64,000 nt of DNA from an uncultured Oscillibacter sp. GTDB lineage: Bacteria > Bacillota > Clostridia > Oscillospirales > Oscillospiraceae. Under the pieces are notes generated by a model that saw nothing but the letters and a program-made list of their open reading frames with translations, did no database searches and was not told the origin of the DNA. Both the position numbers and the translations under genes were made by a program. The stretch is taken from positions 75,426-139,425 of the forward strand of contig CAJKKQ010000006.1 of NCBI GenBank assembly GCA_905200545.1, in the 5' to 3' direction. Positions within the stretch are counted from its first letter, which is position 1. The number at the start of each line of letters is the position of its first letter. Shown here piece after piece: positions 17,291-25,114 of this stretch.

Positions 17291-17962
17291 TTAGGGGATC
17301 TTTTCAGGAAAGGCAATGATTTTCTTTAAATATTGGAAAAACAAGAGGTAATATATGCCGTATACAGCCGCCATGAATATTGTGGCCAGCCAGTTTGCGG
17401 CGGCCAGGCCCAGGACAGCATCCCAGCAGTCGCCGGGCGGTACTTCCGACAAAAGAAAATAGGAGGCCATAATGAGGAGCGGCGCTGCCAGCCAACTGCC
17501 GGAGATGATATATCCCCGGAAAAACCGGGTGGTATTGAAAAAGCCGGTGCCGTCTTCCAGATCCTGAATCCAGTGTTCCCATTCTATGGATTTCCAGCCT
17601 CCCGGCCCTTGGGGTACCAGCGCATTGATCTTGTTTTCCAGACACTTGGTATAGCAGCCGAACCGGGTCCGGCGGTAGATCAGATCAATCCAGAGAAGTC
17701 CCAGAAACATCACCAGGCACGGCAGGGCCAAAAAGAAAAAGAAAATTTCGATATTCTTGGGGATTGCCGCGGAAAATGTAGCCGCGGCGGCAATCAGGGC
17801 TGCCAGAGCGGAGAAAGAGATCATCGCCAGCTCAATCTGATGGGTTTCATTGTGCTGCGCCTCAGCACGCAGGGTGGTATACTCCGTCAGAAGGACTTGC
17901 AGGAGTTCCTTGTGCTGCTGCTCCGTAAGCTCTACCGGCGGGGCGGGTGAAGGTGAAGACAT
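17291..17962 (-). CDS. Unrecognised membrane protein with four predicted TM helices
   Basis: A 223-aa protein. Residues ~1-45 are soluble and helical (LTEQQHKELLQVLLTEYT, then LRAEAQHNETHQIE). TM1 ~47-68 and TM2 ~72-97 form a first hairpin. A ~55-residue soluble stretch follows (YTKCLENKINALVPQ...WEHWIQDLEDG). TM3 ~150-172 and TM4 ~184-213 form a second hairpin. An EYTTLRAE-type helix ahead of paired TM hairpins is seen in small membrane proteins found near phage-defence genes and in SLATT-like proteins, but I cannot place this one with confidence. AAGGAGG lies seven bases before the ATG at 17962. It is a single-gene unit and its codon use is slightly more AT-rich than its neighbours. Confidence 0.8.
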   Translation of the reverse strand: MSSPSPAPPVELTEQQHKELLQVLLTEYTTLRAEAQHNETHQIELAMISFSALAALIAAAATFSAAIPKNIEIFFFFLALPCLVMFLGLLWIDLIYRRTRFGCYTKCLENKINALVPQGPGGWKSIEWEHWIQDLEDGTGFFNTTRFFRGYIISGSWLAAPLLIMASYFLLSEVPPGDCWDAVLGLAAANWLATIFMAAVYGIYYLLFFQYLKKIIAFPEKIP

Positions 17963-18043
17963 GGGGCGGCCTCCTTCCGTGCAGGATTGTCTCCTAAAAT
18001 TATACAAAAACTTCCATGAAAGAACAACCGTTTTTTCCCAATT

Positions 18044-18085
18044 CAAAAACAAGACCCGCTCTGCCTTTTGAGGAGAGCGGGTCTT
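18044..18085 (-). terminator. Terminator of thiW-thiM
   Basis: A 12-bp stem (18051-18062 with 18074-18085), followed on the minus strand by GTTTTTG. Confidence 0.8.
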
Positions 18086-18120
18086 ATAAAAATATTCAAA
18101 AAGGGATTCTGCCTGGGGTT

Positions 18121-18933
18121 TTACGGCAGATCCACCTGCTCCGCCTGGGCCAGAGATGCGCACCGCTCCGGGGTCAGGGTGCCGGCGGCGTCCAGCAGCG
18201 CCGTGTGGAAGCTGCCGGGGCCCCGTCCGGCGGCTGCTGTCTCTGCCTGCCGGGAGCAGGCCTTCCAGAAAGCGGAGGCTGTGAGGGCGGCGGTGAGAGG
18301 GTCGGGAGCCACGGCGGCAAAGGCGCCGCAGAGCACCGAGAGCATGCATCCCGTCCCGGTGAGGCGGGACATGAGGTCGCTGCCCCCGCCCACCTGCCAG
18401 GCGGTGACGCCGTCCGTAATGAGATCCTGGGGGCCGGAGAGCAGAACCACGCATTGGCGCTGCCGGGCCAGGTTCACGGCGGCGGCCAGACGATCCGCCG
18501 GTGCGGCGGGCAGGGGGCTGTCCACCCCCACCTCCCGGCTGGCCTGGTGGAGCAGTGCCTGGGCCTCTCCCAAATTCACCCGCAAAATGGCCGGAGGAAA
18601 CAGCCGGATGATCTCCTCCACCCGCTCCAGCCGCCAGGGGTTGCCCCCCACACCCACCGGATCCAGCACCGTGGGCTGTTTGGCGGCGGAGCAGGCCTTG
18701 GCGCACAGGAGGCAGGCGTCGAACCGGGCCTGGTCCGGTGTGCCGGTGTTGAGCACCGTGGCGGCGCTGGCGGCGGTGATGGTGGCCATCTCCTCCGGGG
18801 CCTGGGCCATGATGGGGCTGGCGCCCACCGCCAGCACCAGGTTGGCGCAGTCGTTGGCGGAGACGATGTTGGAGATGCAGTGGATCAGGGGACGCGTGCG
18901 CGCCACCCGGTCAAGGATGGAAAAATCCAGCAT
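18121..18933 (-). CDS. thiM: Hydroxyethylthiazole kinase
   Basis: A 270-aa ribokinase-fold enzyme that phosphorylates 4-methyl-5-(2-hydroxyethyl)thiazole for thiamine salvage. Signatures: PLIHCISNIVSANDCAN near the N-terminus, VLDPVGVGG, NLGEAQALL, and the anion-hole/catalytic SRLTGTGCMLS. Length is normal. It lies 23 bp downstream of thiW, under the leftward TPP riboswitch. A start codon ATG at 18933 is preceded by a GGAGG-like stretch (GGAGGTTTTCC). Confidence 0.95.
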   Translation of the reverse strand: MLDFSILDRVARTRPLIHCISNIVSANDCANLVLAVGASPIMAQAPEEMATITAASAATVLNTGTPDQARFDACLLCAKACSAAKQPTVLDPVGVGGNPWRLERVEEIIRLFPPAILRVNLGEAQALLHQASREVGVDSPLPAAPADRLAAAVNLARQRQCVVLLSGPQDLITDGVTAWQVGGGSDLMSRLTGTGCMLSVLCGAFAAVAPDPLTAALTASAFWKACSRQAETAAAGRGPGSFHTALLDAAGTLTPERCASLAQAEQVDLP

Positions 18934-18956
18934 GGAAAACCTCCGGAATCAAGTTC

Positions 18957-19475
18957 TCAGTGCTGCAAAGAGGCCTGCATGGTGCGCAGGGCGCCGCTCT
19001 TCTTCAGGGCTCCCACCAGCACGCCGGCGATGATGGATCCGCCCACCGTGGATACCAGGAAGGGCACCACATAGGCGGTGTAGCCGATGCTACCGGCCAC
19101 CACGCCCATAAAGGCAATGGCAATGGGATAGGACAGCAGCCCTCCGATAATGCCGGTGCCGAAGACCTCGGCGCAGAGAGTGGCAGGCAGGTTCTGGGTT
19201 TTCTTGTACATCAGGCCGCACAGCAGGGCGCCGCACATGCTGCCCGGAAAGGCCAGCAGGCTCCCCAGGCCCAGGAGGTTGCGCAGGACGCTGGCCACAA
19301 AGGCGGCGGCCAGGCCGTACCCCGGCCCCAGAAACACGGCGCACAGGATATTCACCATGTGCTGCACAGGAGCGCACTTGCTGGAGAACACCGGGAAAGA
19401 GAACATGCTGCCCACCACGGCCACGGCACACAGCATACCCGTCAGGGCCAGTTTCTTGACAAAACTGTGATTCAT
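18957..19475 (-). CDS. thiW: ThiW, ECF-type substrate-binding membrane component (thiazole)
   Basis: A 172-aa integral membrane protein with about five to six TM segments, matching the ThiW family of energy-coupling-factor S components. Sequence marks are KLALTGMLCAVAVVGSMFSFP at the start, APVQHMVNILCAVFLGPGYG and a central PGSMCGALLCG. ThiW genes are regularly TPP-riboswitch controlled and paired with thiM, as here, so it probably imports the thiazole moiety. The shared ECF ATPase/T-component is not in this window. The start at 19475 follows AAAGGAG by nine bases. The upstream open frame to 19769 is leader RNA. Confidence 0.92.
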   Translation of the reverse strand: MNHSFVKKLALTGMLCAVAVVGSMFSFPVFSSKCAPVQHMVNILCAVFLGPGYGLAAAFVASVLRNLLGLGSLLAFPGSMCGALLCGLMYKKTQNLPATLCAEVFGTGIIGGLLSYPIAIAFMGVVAGSIGYTAYVVPFLVSTVGGSIIAGVLVGALKKSGALRTMQASLQH

Positions 19476-19751
19476 ATAATTCGACTCCTTTGAAAAATGA
19501 GTGGCAGGGAGAAAACGAAAGACGCGCAGCGTTTTCCCCTTGCATGGCAAGGCGCAGACGGCCGCGCCGCCTGCTGTGGAAACTTCGGTCGAGGCTCCCT
19601 GGCCTCCTCTCACGCCGGAACACGGCTTCCCATCGCTGCGTTTTCGGCCCGGACACAGGGCGCTCCCCCTCTGTCCGCTCCCGGTTTCCCGGGACGCCGC
19701 TCTCTTCTCCCGCAACACGTCCTTTCCCATCAAAGTCATCATTTTGGCATC
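19476..19751 (-). other. Long leader between the TPP-riboswitch terminator and thiW
   Basis: About 275 nt lie between the leftward riboswitch platform and the thiW start. The stretch is GC-rich, with several short inverted repeats (for example CCTTGC-GCAAGG near 19537-19551). I find no separate gene or promoter that I can support in it. Confidence 0.4.
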
Positions 19752-19780
19752 AAAAAAACCGCAGGACACAGGGCCCGCGG
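19752..19780 (-). terminator. Expression-platform terminator of the leftward TPP riboswitch
   Basis: On the minus strand, CCGCGGG (19774-19780) pairs with CCTGCGG (19759-19765), followed by seven T. It lies just downstream of the aptamer, the usual position for a transcription-terminating riboswitch. Confidence 0.8.
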
Positions 19781-19791
19781 CGAAGCTCCGA

Positions 19792-19878
19792 TGTCACTTC
19801 CTGTATCGGCATTGCCCGTATCAGGTTCGGAGGGTCGAAGCGGGACGCTTCCTCTCAGCCTTGCGGCTCCCCTGTGGT
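19792..19878 (-). ncRNA. TPP riboswitch, leftward (thiW-thiM)
   Basis: Read on the minus strand, the conserved elements are present in order: ACAGGGGAGCC, GGCTGAGAGG, GAACCTGATACGGG, CAATGCC and ACAGGAAGTGA. These are the J/P elements of the thiamine-pyrophosphate (thi-box) aptamer. The 3' GCC/AGG part is somewhat divergent from the consensus. It should lower thiW-thiM transcription when TPP is high. Confidence 0.9.
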
Positions 19879-19992
19879 TTTCGGCCTCATTCTACATCCC
19901 CCGCCGGGGACGTGTCAAGGACCTTTTTGTGAAAAAATCCGCAAACCCTCTTGCAATGGCGGAGCCGGGGGAGTAAAATAACGGCAACTGAA

Positions 19993-20080
19993 CAACGGGG
20001 AGTCCGTGTTGACGGGCTGAGAGTAAGCCGGAAAGGCTTTGACCCATGACCTGATTTGGATCATGCCAACGTAGGGAAAT
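19993..20080 (+). ncRNA. TPP riboswitch, rightward (thiE and following)
   Basis: A near-consensus thi box: ACGGGGAGTCCG, GGGCTGAGAG, GACCTGATTTGGATCATGCC and AACGTAGGGAA in order. It is closer to consensus than the leftward copy. The two aptamers lie about 115 bp apart in opposite directions, so their promoters must lie in the gap between them (about 19879-19992). Confidence 0.95.
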
Positions 20081-20094
20081 CATAAGGCAGTTTG

Positions 20095-20133
20095 CCGCGG
20101 ACCACCGAATTTGGCGAGTCCGCGGATTTTTTT
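20095..20133 (+). terminator. Expression-platform terminator of the rightward TPP riboswitch
   Basis: CCGCGGAC (20095-20102) pairs with GTCCGCGG (20118-20125), followed by seven T, 58 bp before thiE. Confidence 0.85.
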
Positions 20134-20191
20134 GTAGAAAATGCAGCGGCAGATCCGGCAAAAGGGCCGGATGCGCGGGAAAGGAACATCT

Positions 20192-20833
20192 ATGAAGATC
20201 GAAGGAGTAAAGCTGCGGCTCTATGCCGTGACGGACCGGGCCTGGGCGGCGGACGAGGACGCCCTTATGGACCAGATCGCCGCCGCCATCGACGGCGGTG
20301 CAGGCATCGTGCAGCTGCGGGAAAAGCATTTGGATCACGACGCCTTTTTGAAAGAGGCGGAGCGCTTTGTGGCGCTGTGCCGGGAAAAGGGCGTCATCAG
20401 CATCATCAACGACGCGGTGGACATCGCCGCCGCCGTGGGCGCCGACGGAGTCCATGTGGGCCAGTCGGACCTGGCGGCAGGCCGGGCCCGGGAGGTCCTG
20501 GGACCGGACAAGCTCATCGGGGTCTCCGCCCACTCCGTGGAAGAGGCCCTGGCGGCCCAGGCCGCCGGCGCGGACTATCTGGGCGTTGGGGCCGCCTTTG
20601 TGACGGGCACCAAGGCCGACGCCGCTCCCATCTCCCGGGATACCATCCGGGCCATTACAGCGGCGGTGGACATCCCCGTGGTGGCCATCGGCGGCATCAG
20701 CCGGGACAACATCACGGAGCTTGCCGGCTGCGGATTGGACGGTGTGGCGGTGGTCTCCGCCCTCTTCGCCCAAAAGGATGTGAAGACGGCGGCCAAGGAG
20801 CTTTACGCCCTCTCGGAGTCCATCGCCCGGTAA
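20192..20833 (+). CDS. thiE: Thiamine-phosphate synthase
   Basis: A 213-aa TIM barrel that joins HMP pyrophosphate and thiazole phosphate. Signatures: LYAVTDR at the N-terminus, IVQLREKH, IINDAVDIAAAVGADGVHVGQSD, YLGVGAAFVTGTK and VVAIGGISRDN. The ATG at 20192 is used, with AAAGGAAC upstream; the open frame before it is riboswitch RNA. It is the first gene after the rightward TPP riboswitch. Confidence 0.97.
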   Translation: MKIEGVKLRLYAVTDRAWAADEDALMDQIAAAIDGGAGIVQLREKHLDHDAFLKEAERFVALCREKGVISIINDAVDIAAAVGADGVHVGQSDLAAGRAREVLGPDKLIGVSAHSVEEALAAQAAGADYLGVGAAFVTGTKADAAPISRDTIRAITAAVDIPVVAIGGISRDNITELAGCGLDGVAVVSALFAQKDVKTAAKELYALSESIAR

Positions 20834-20853
20834 GGGCTTTTTACATCGTCCTC

Positions 20854-21060
20854 ACTCGGCGAAAGCCCCGCTTTCGCCGAAGAAGGAGGAAATTCCCCGT
20901 CCGGGGTCGCTTTCCGCGGCAGCGGGAAGCGGAGCGGTAAGGGAAAACGCAACTCCCGTCCCAACTCGGCGAAAGCCGTGCTTTCGCCGAAGAAGGAGGA
21001 AATTTCCCGTCTTGCGAAGCTTTCTGCGATAAGCGGGAAGCGGAGCGGTAAGGGAAATTT
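20854..21060 (+). repeat. Two tandem ~94-bp structured repeats between thiE and thiD
   Basis: Copy A (20854-20947) and copy B (20964-21058) start 110 bp apart. Both begin ACTCGGCGAAAGCC, form a hairpin with GCTTTCGCCGAAG, continue GAAGGAGGAAATT, diverge in the middle and end AGCGGGAAGCGGAGCGGTAAGGGAAA. In copy B, AAATTTCCC (21000-21008) is the inverse of GGGAAATTT (21052-21060). There is no open reading frame of note. The rest of the 20834-21140 gap holds nothing else I can support. Confidence 0.85.
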
Positions 21061-21140
21061 CCGACGTGCGGTACATTGGGGGCACCACCTTGTATCGCTT
21101 TATAAAATCAATGGCTGTGCACAAGAGAAAGGAGAACAAC

Positions 21141-21938
21141 ATGAAAACAGCATTGACAATCGCTGGAAGCGATTCCAGCGGAGGCGCCGGGATCCAGGCA
21201 GACATCAAGACCATGACGGCCAACGGCGTATTCGCCATGAGCGCTGTCACGGCCCTCACTGCCCAGAATACCACCGGCGTCACAGACATCCTGGAGGCTA
21301 CGCCCTCCTTCCTGGCAGCGGAGCTGGACGCCGTGTTCACCGACATCTTCCCCGACGCGGTGAAGATCGGCATGGTCTCCTCGGCGGACCTCATTCGTGT
21401 GATTGCCCAGAAGCTGCGCCAGTACGGCGCGGGGCACATCGTGGTGGACCCGGTGATGGTGGCCACCTCCGGGGCAAAGCTTTTGAAGGACGATGCCCGG
21501 GAGACGCTGATGGAGGAGCTGCTGCCTCTTGCGGAGGTGGTGACGCCCAACATCCCGGAGGCAGAGCTCCTTGCCGGCATGACCATCACCTCTCCTGCGG
21601 ACATGGAGACCGCCGCCCGCACCATCGGCGAGCGGTACGGCTGCGCCGTGCTCTGCAAGGGCGGCCACAATCTCAACGACGCCAACGACCTTTTGTGGAA
21701 GGACGGCACCCTCCGCTGGTTCAACGGACGGCGCATCGACAACCCCAACACCCACGGCACCGGCTGCACCCTCTCCAGCGCCATTGCCTCCAACCTGGCC
21801 AAGGGCTATGACCTGGAGACGGCAGTGGAGCGGGCAAAGGCCTTTCTCTCCGGCGCCCTGGCGGCCCAGCTGGATCTGGGCCACGGCTCCGGCCCCATGG
21901 ACCACATGTTTGGGCTCAGAGGGGAGTTTGTGGAATGA
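21141..21938 (+). CDS. thiD: Hydroxymethylpyrimidine/phosphomethylpyrimidine kinase
   Basis: A 265-aa ribokinase-family enzyme that makes HMP diphosphate for thiamine. Signatures: ALTIAGSDSSGGAGIQADIKT at the start, VVDPVMVATSG, TPNIPEAELL, and the catalytic DNPNTHGTGCTLSSAIA. AAAGGAGAACAAC precedes the ATG at 21141. The stop overlaps the start of thiT (ATGA). Confidence 0.97.
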   Translation: MKTALTIAGSDSSGGAGIQADIKTMTANGVFAMSAVTALTAQNTTGVTDILEATPSFLAAELDAVFTDIFPDAVKIGMVSSADLIRVIAQKLRQYGAGHIVVDPVMVATSGAKLLKDDARETLMEELLPLAEVVTPNIPEAELLAGMTITSPADMETAARTIGERYGCAVLCKGGHNLNDANDLLWKDGTLRWFNGRRIDNPNTHGTGCTLSSAIASNLAKGYDLETAVERAKAFLSGALAAQLDLGHGSGPMDHMFGLRGEFVE

Positions 21939-22546
21939 TCTCTTCTGTCATCACTGCCGTGTTCGCGGTGGCCTATTTGCTGGCTACGGTGATTTTGTGC
22001 AGAGGGGTGAAGCTCAACGCCAGGGCATTGTGCCTGGGAGGCGTGATCTGCGCATTGACGTTGGTGCTGGCCACCATCCGCATTCCCCTGCCCACGGGCT
22101 CCAATATCACCTGCGGATCCTGGATCCCCCTGATGCTGCTGGCGCTGGTGTATGACTACCGGCTCGCCATGCTGACGGGCTGGGTGTGCGGCATTCTTGC
22201 CATGATCCTGATCCCCGGCTGGCAGGCAGTCCACTGGGCACAGATTTTCGTCCAGCAGCTGGTGTGCTTCTCCTGCCTGGGCTACGCCGGCGTCTTCGGC
22301 AGCGACAAGCGCTGGAAGATCCTGTGCGGCATGGCCCTGGCGGTGGCCATCCGCTGCGTGGGCCACGTGCTCAGCGGCGTGATCTTTTACTCCCAGAACG
22401 CCTGGGACGGCTGGGGCGCCTGGGGTTACAGCCTGGCCTACAACTCCTCCCGTCTGGTGGAGGGGATCCTCAGTATCCTCATTGTGTCGCTGCTGCCCCT
22501 GAAACTCATGCGGCGGAGCATGCGCAAGGAAGGAGGCGTGGCATGA
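21935..22546 (+). CDS. thiT: ThiT-type energy-coupled thiamine transporter S component
   Basis: A 203-aa membrane protein with about six TM segments. The C-terminal part WGAWGYSLAYNSSRLVEGIL resembles the thiamine-binding segment of ThiT (YSxxYN). Position between thiD and tenA under a TPP riboswitch supports a thiamine-related substrate, although specificity for thiamine versus a precursor is inferred. It requires an ECF ATPase/T-component module encoded elsewhere. It overlaps thiD and tenA by 4 nt at each end, showing tight coupling. Confidence 0.85.
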   Translation: MISSVITAVFAVAYLLATVILCRGVKLNARALCLGGVICALTLVLATIRIPLPTGSNITCGSWIPLMLLALVYDYRLAMLTGWVCGILAMILIPGWQAVHWAQIFVQQLVCFSCLGYAGVFGSDKRWKILCGMALAVAIRCVGHVLSGVIFYSQNAWDGWGAWGYSLAYNSSRLVEGILSILIVSLLPLKLMRRSMRKEGGVA

Positions 22547-23205
22547 GCACGGTAGAAAGACTCTTGAAAGCAACGGAGGATATCTGGGCAGGGTATCATG
22601 AAAAGCCCTTTGTCCAGGGGCTTAAGGACGGCACCCTGGATGTGAAGAAGTTCCGCCGCTACATCATCCAGGACTACTGGTATCTCATGGACTATACCAA
22701 GGTGTTTGCCGTGGGCGTGGCCAAGAGCAAGAGTGTGGAGGTCATGAAGCTCTTCGCCAAGTACATCCAGGCCATCCTGGACGGCGAGGTCAACGTCCAC
22801 AACGGCTATATGGCCGACTTCGGCATCACCCAGGAGGAGCTGGACCACACTCCCATCGCCCAGGATAACCGCTCCTATACCTCCTATATGCTCAGCGTAG
22901 CCTACAAAGGCGGCGAGGCCGAGGTGCTCACCGCCATCTTCTCCTGCGCCTACAGCTACGAGGTCATCGCCCGCCGGATCGTGGAAGAGCGCCCGGATGC
23001 CCCCAACCATCCCCTGTACGGCCGCTGGGTGCGGGGCTATATCACCGAGCGCTACACCGGGAATAATGTGATCCTCAAGGACATGCTGGAACGTCTGACG
23101 GCGGACTATACGGAAGCCCAGCTGCGGGAGCTGGAGGAGATCTTCACCGCCTGCTCCCGGTACGAGGCCTCCTTCTGGGACATGGCCTGGGAGGAGCGGG
23201 ACTGA
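22543..23205 (+). CDS. tenA: Aminopyrimidine aminohydrolase / thiaminase II
   Basis: A 220-aa all-helical TenA protein that releases HMP from degraded thiamine. Visible marks: FVQGLKDGTL, FRRYIIQDYWYLMDYTKVFAVG (substrate-pocket Tyr/Asp), an acidic helix near ILDGEVNVH, and SCAYSYEVIA with the likely catalytic Cys. Length is normal. The ATGA overlap with thiT places it in the same operon. Confidence 0.95.
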   Translation: MSTVERLLKATEDIWAGYHEKPFVQGLKDGTLDVKKFRRYIIQDYWYLMDYTKVFAVGVAKSKSVEVMKLFAKYIQAILDGEVNVHNGYMADFGITQEELDHTPIAQDNRSYTSYMLSVAYKGGEAEVLTAIFSCAYSYEVIARRIVEERPDAPNHPLYGRWVRGYITERYTGNNVILKDMLERLTADYTEAQLRELEEIFTACSRYEASFWDMAWEERD

Positions 23206-23250
23206 GCGCCCGCTGCTGCGCGAACAGGCTATCGTGAGAAAGGAGTAGAT

Positions 23251-24426
23251 ATGAAAAAGACCTCTACCTTCCAAAACAGTCTCATCTGGTTCGGCGCCGG
23301 TGTCTCCCTGGCGGAGATCCTCACCGGCACCTCCTTTGCCCCTCTGGGCATGGCCAAGGGCTTTGCCGCTATCGTCCTGGGACACATCATCGGCTGCGCC
23401 CTCTTTTTCCTGGCGGGCCTCATCGGCGGCCGCACCGGCCGCAGCGCCATGGAGACGGTGAAGATGTCCTTCGGCCACACCGGCGGCCTCCTCTTCGCCT
23501 TTTTGAACGTCCTCCAGCTGGTGGGCTGGACCGCCATCATGATCTATGACGGGGCCCTGGCCATCGGCGGCATCTTCGACGCCGGGCGCTGGATCTGGTG
23601 CCTGGTGATCGGCGGGCTCATCATCGTGTGGATCCTGGTGGGCATCACCAACCTGGGGCTCATCAACAAGATCTCCATGGCGGCCCTGTTTATTCTGACA
23701 TTGGTGCTGTGCAAGGTGATCTTCTTCTCCGGCGCTCCCGCAGGGGGCGACCTGGGCGAGGCCATGAGCTTCGGCGCGGCGGTGGAGCTGGCGGTGGCCA
23801 TGCCCCTTTCCTGGCTGCCGCTGATCTCCGACTACACCCGGGAGGCGGAAAAGCCCTTCCAGGCCACCCTGGCCAGCACCCTCACCTACGGGGTGGTCTC
23901 CTGCTGGATGTACGTCATCGGCATGGGCGCCGCCATCTACACCGGGGAGTACGACATTGCCCAGATCATGGTGAAGGCGGGCCTGGGTATCGCCGCGTTG
24001 GTGATCCTGGTGCTCTCCACCGTCACCACCACCTTTCTGGACGCCTGGTCCGCCGGCATCTCCGCCGAGTCCCTGAGCAGCAAGCTCAACGGAAAGTGGA
24101 CGGCGGTGGTGGTCAGCGTGGTGGGCATCGCCGGGGCCGTTCTCTTCCCCATGGACGACATCACGGGCTTCCTCTACCTCATCGGTTCCGTGTTCGCCCC
24201 TATGATCGCCGTGCAGATCGCCGACCACTTCCTGCTGCGCCGGGATTCCTTCGGCGTGAGCTTCGATGTGCGCAACCTCATCATCTGGCTGGTGGGCTTC
24301 ATCCTCTACCGGCTGCTGATGAATGTGGATATCGTGGTGGGCTACACCCTGGTGGACATGGTCATCACCGTGGCGCTGTGCCTCATCGTGGACCGCCTGG
24401 TCCCCAGGAAGGCCGCGGCCAGATAA
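23251..24426 (+). CDS. cytX: CytX, putative hydroxymethylpyrimidine transporter (NCS1 family)
   Basis: A 391-aa permease of the nucleobase:cation symporter-1 family with about 12 TM helices (SLIWFGAGVSLAEILTGTSFAPLG at the start; LPLISDYTREAEKP in the middle). CytX is the TPP-regulated member found beside thiD/tenA and is predicted to import HMP. AAAGGAG lies before the ATG. It closes the rightward thiamine operon, 45 bp after tenA. Confidence 0.92.
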   Translation: MKKTSTFQNSLIWFGAGVSLAEILTGTSFAPLGMAKGFAAIVLGHIIGCALFFLAGLIGGRTGRSAMETVKMSFGHTGGLLFAFLNVLQLVGWTAIMIYDGALAIGGIFDAGRWIWCLVIGGLIIVWILVGITNLGLINKISMAALFILTLVLCKVIFFSGAPAGGDLGEAMSFGAAVELAVAMPLSWLPLISDYTREAEKPFQATLASTLTYGVVSCWMYVIGMGAAIYTGEYDIAQIMVKAGLGIAALVILVLSTVTTTFLDAWSAGISAESLSSKLNGKWTAVVVSVVGIAGAVLFPMDDITGFLYLIGSVFAPMIAVQIADHFLLRRDSFGVSFDVRNLIIWLVGFILYRLLMNVDIVVGYTLVDMVITVALCLIVDRLVPRKAAAR

Positions 24427-24441
24427 ACGGCATTCCCTTTC

Positions 24442-24578
24442 GCCCGGGACGGCATGCGCCGTCCTGGGCTCAGCCTGTCGAAAAAGTCTTTTCGACAGGC
24501 TGAGCAAGTTTTTTGAAACTTTTTTGAGTTTCAAAAAACGATTGATTCAAAACGAAAGGAACCCCTCCTGGGTTCCTC
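24442..24578. repeat. Cluster of four back-to-back inverted repeats after cytX
   Basis: In order: a 12-bp stem GCCCGGGACGGC with one mismatch (24442-24453 with 24458-24469); a perfect 16-bp stem (24469-24484 with 24489-24504); a 12-bp AT stem (24509-24520 with 24527-24538); and an 8-bp stem AGGAACCC (about 24558-24578). The first is repeated almost exactly at 24634-24661. No gene lies in 24427-24885, apart from the start region of the small gene at 24886. Confidence 0.8.
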
Positions 24579-24633
24579 TCGTAACTCTCTTCCTTCCCGT
24601 CGCGCAAGATCTCCGGTTTGATCGACAGTCTCC

Positions 24634-24667
24634 GCCCGGGACGGCATGCGCCGTCCCGGGCTTTTTT
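24634..24667 (+). terminator. Terminator-like second copy of the GCCCGGGACGGC hairpin
   Basis: A perfect 12-bp stem (24634-24645 with 24650-24661) with loop ATGC and six T. The same stem and loop occur, without the T run, at 24442-24469. Confidence 0.8.
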
Positions 24668-24885
24668 CGCGTCCGGTGGACGGTTTTCGCCTGTGAACGT
24701 CACCATCCGTCCACTTCCTGCCGGAATTTCCAAAATCCATGAAAAATCTCCCCGCTGTCGACACGTTCAGACAGAATCCACCGCCCCAAATGTGTATGAT
24801 ACAGAGGAAACATCAATATCTTGTGGAGCCGGAGAGACTGCGCGCCCAAGATGACGCGCTGCCTTCCCAGAAAGGACGGACGAAT

Positions 24886-25038
24886 ATGGAACCCATCTCC
24901 AAGGAATACCTGCTGCTGTTCAATGCCATCACCGACGCCCAGGAGAGCCTGGACCGGATCCGCGCGGAGCTGCTGTGCGCCCAGCAGCGGGCGGAGGAGC
25001 TGTATCTGGCGCAGAGCGGAGAACGGGAAACGGCGTAA
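24886..25038 (+). CDS. Small helical protein (50 aa)
   Basis: A short protein, MEPISKEYLLLFNAITDAQE followed by a charged amphipathic helix rich in Glu, Arg, Gln and Leu. It reads as a two-helix or coiled-coil peptide. AAAGGACGG lies before the ATG at 24886. I recognise no named family. A TATGAT box lies at about 24794-24799, so it may have its own promoter. The coding nature is supported by the ribosome site and helical periodicity only. Confidence 0.6.
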   Translation: MEPISKEYLLLFNAITDAQESLDRIRAELLCAQQRAEELYLAQSGERETA

Positions 25039-25114
25039 GAGCGGCGTGTTGCATTTGCCTGTGGCACCGGGGAAGCAAATATGGTATCCTTGAGAAAAAA
25101 CACCGGAGGGACCT

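Noticed and set aside
20854..21060. A CRISPR array
   Set aside because: Only two long units with divergent interiors and no short regular direct repeats; no cas genes are in the window.
24469..24504. An attachment site or insertion-sequence end
   Set aside because: No transposase or integrase frame and no target-site duplication are visible; the segment is treated as a hairpin repeat only.
22438..24534. A 698-codon minus-strand frame across tenA and cytX
   Set aside because: Shadow of two well-recognised genes; its composition is dominated by His, Gly, Asp and Gln.
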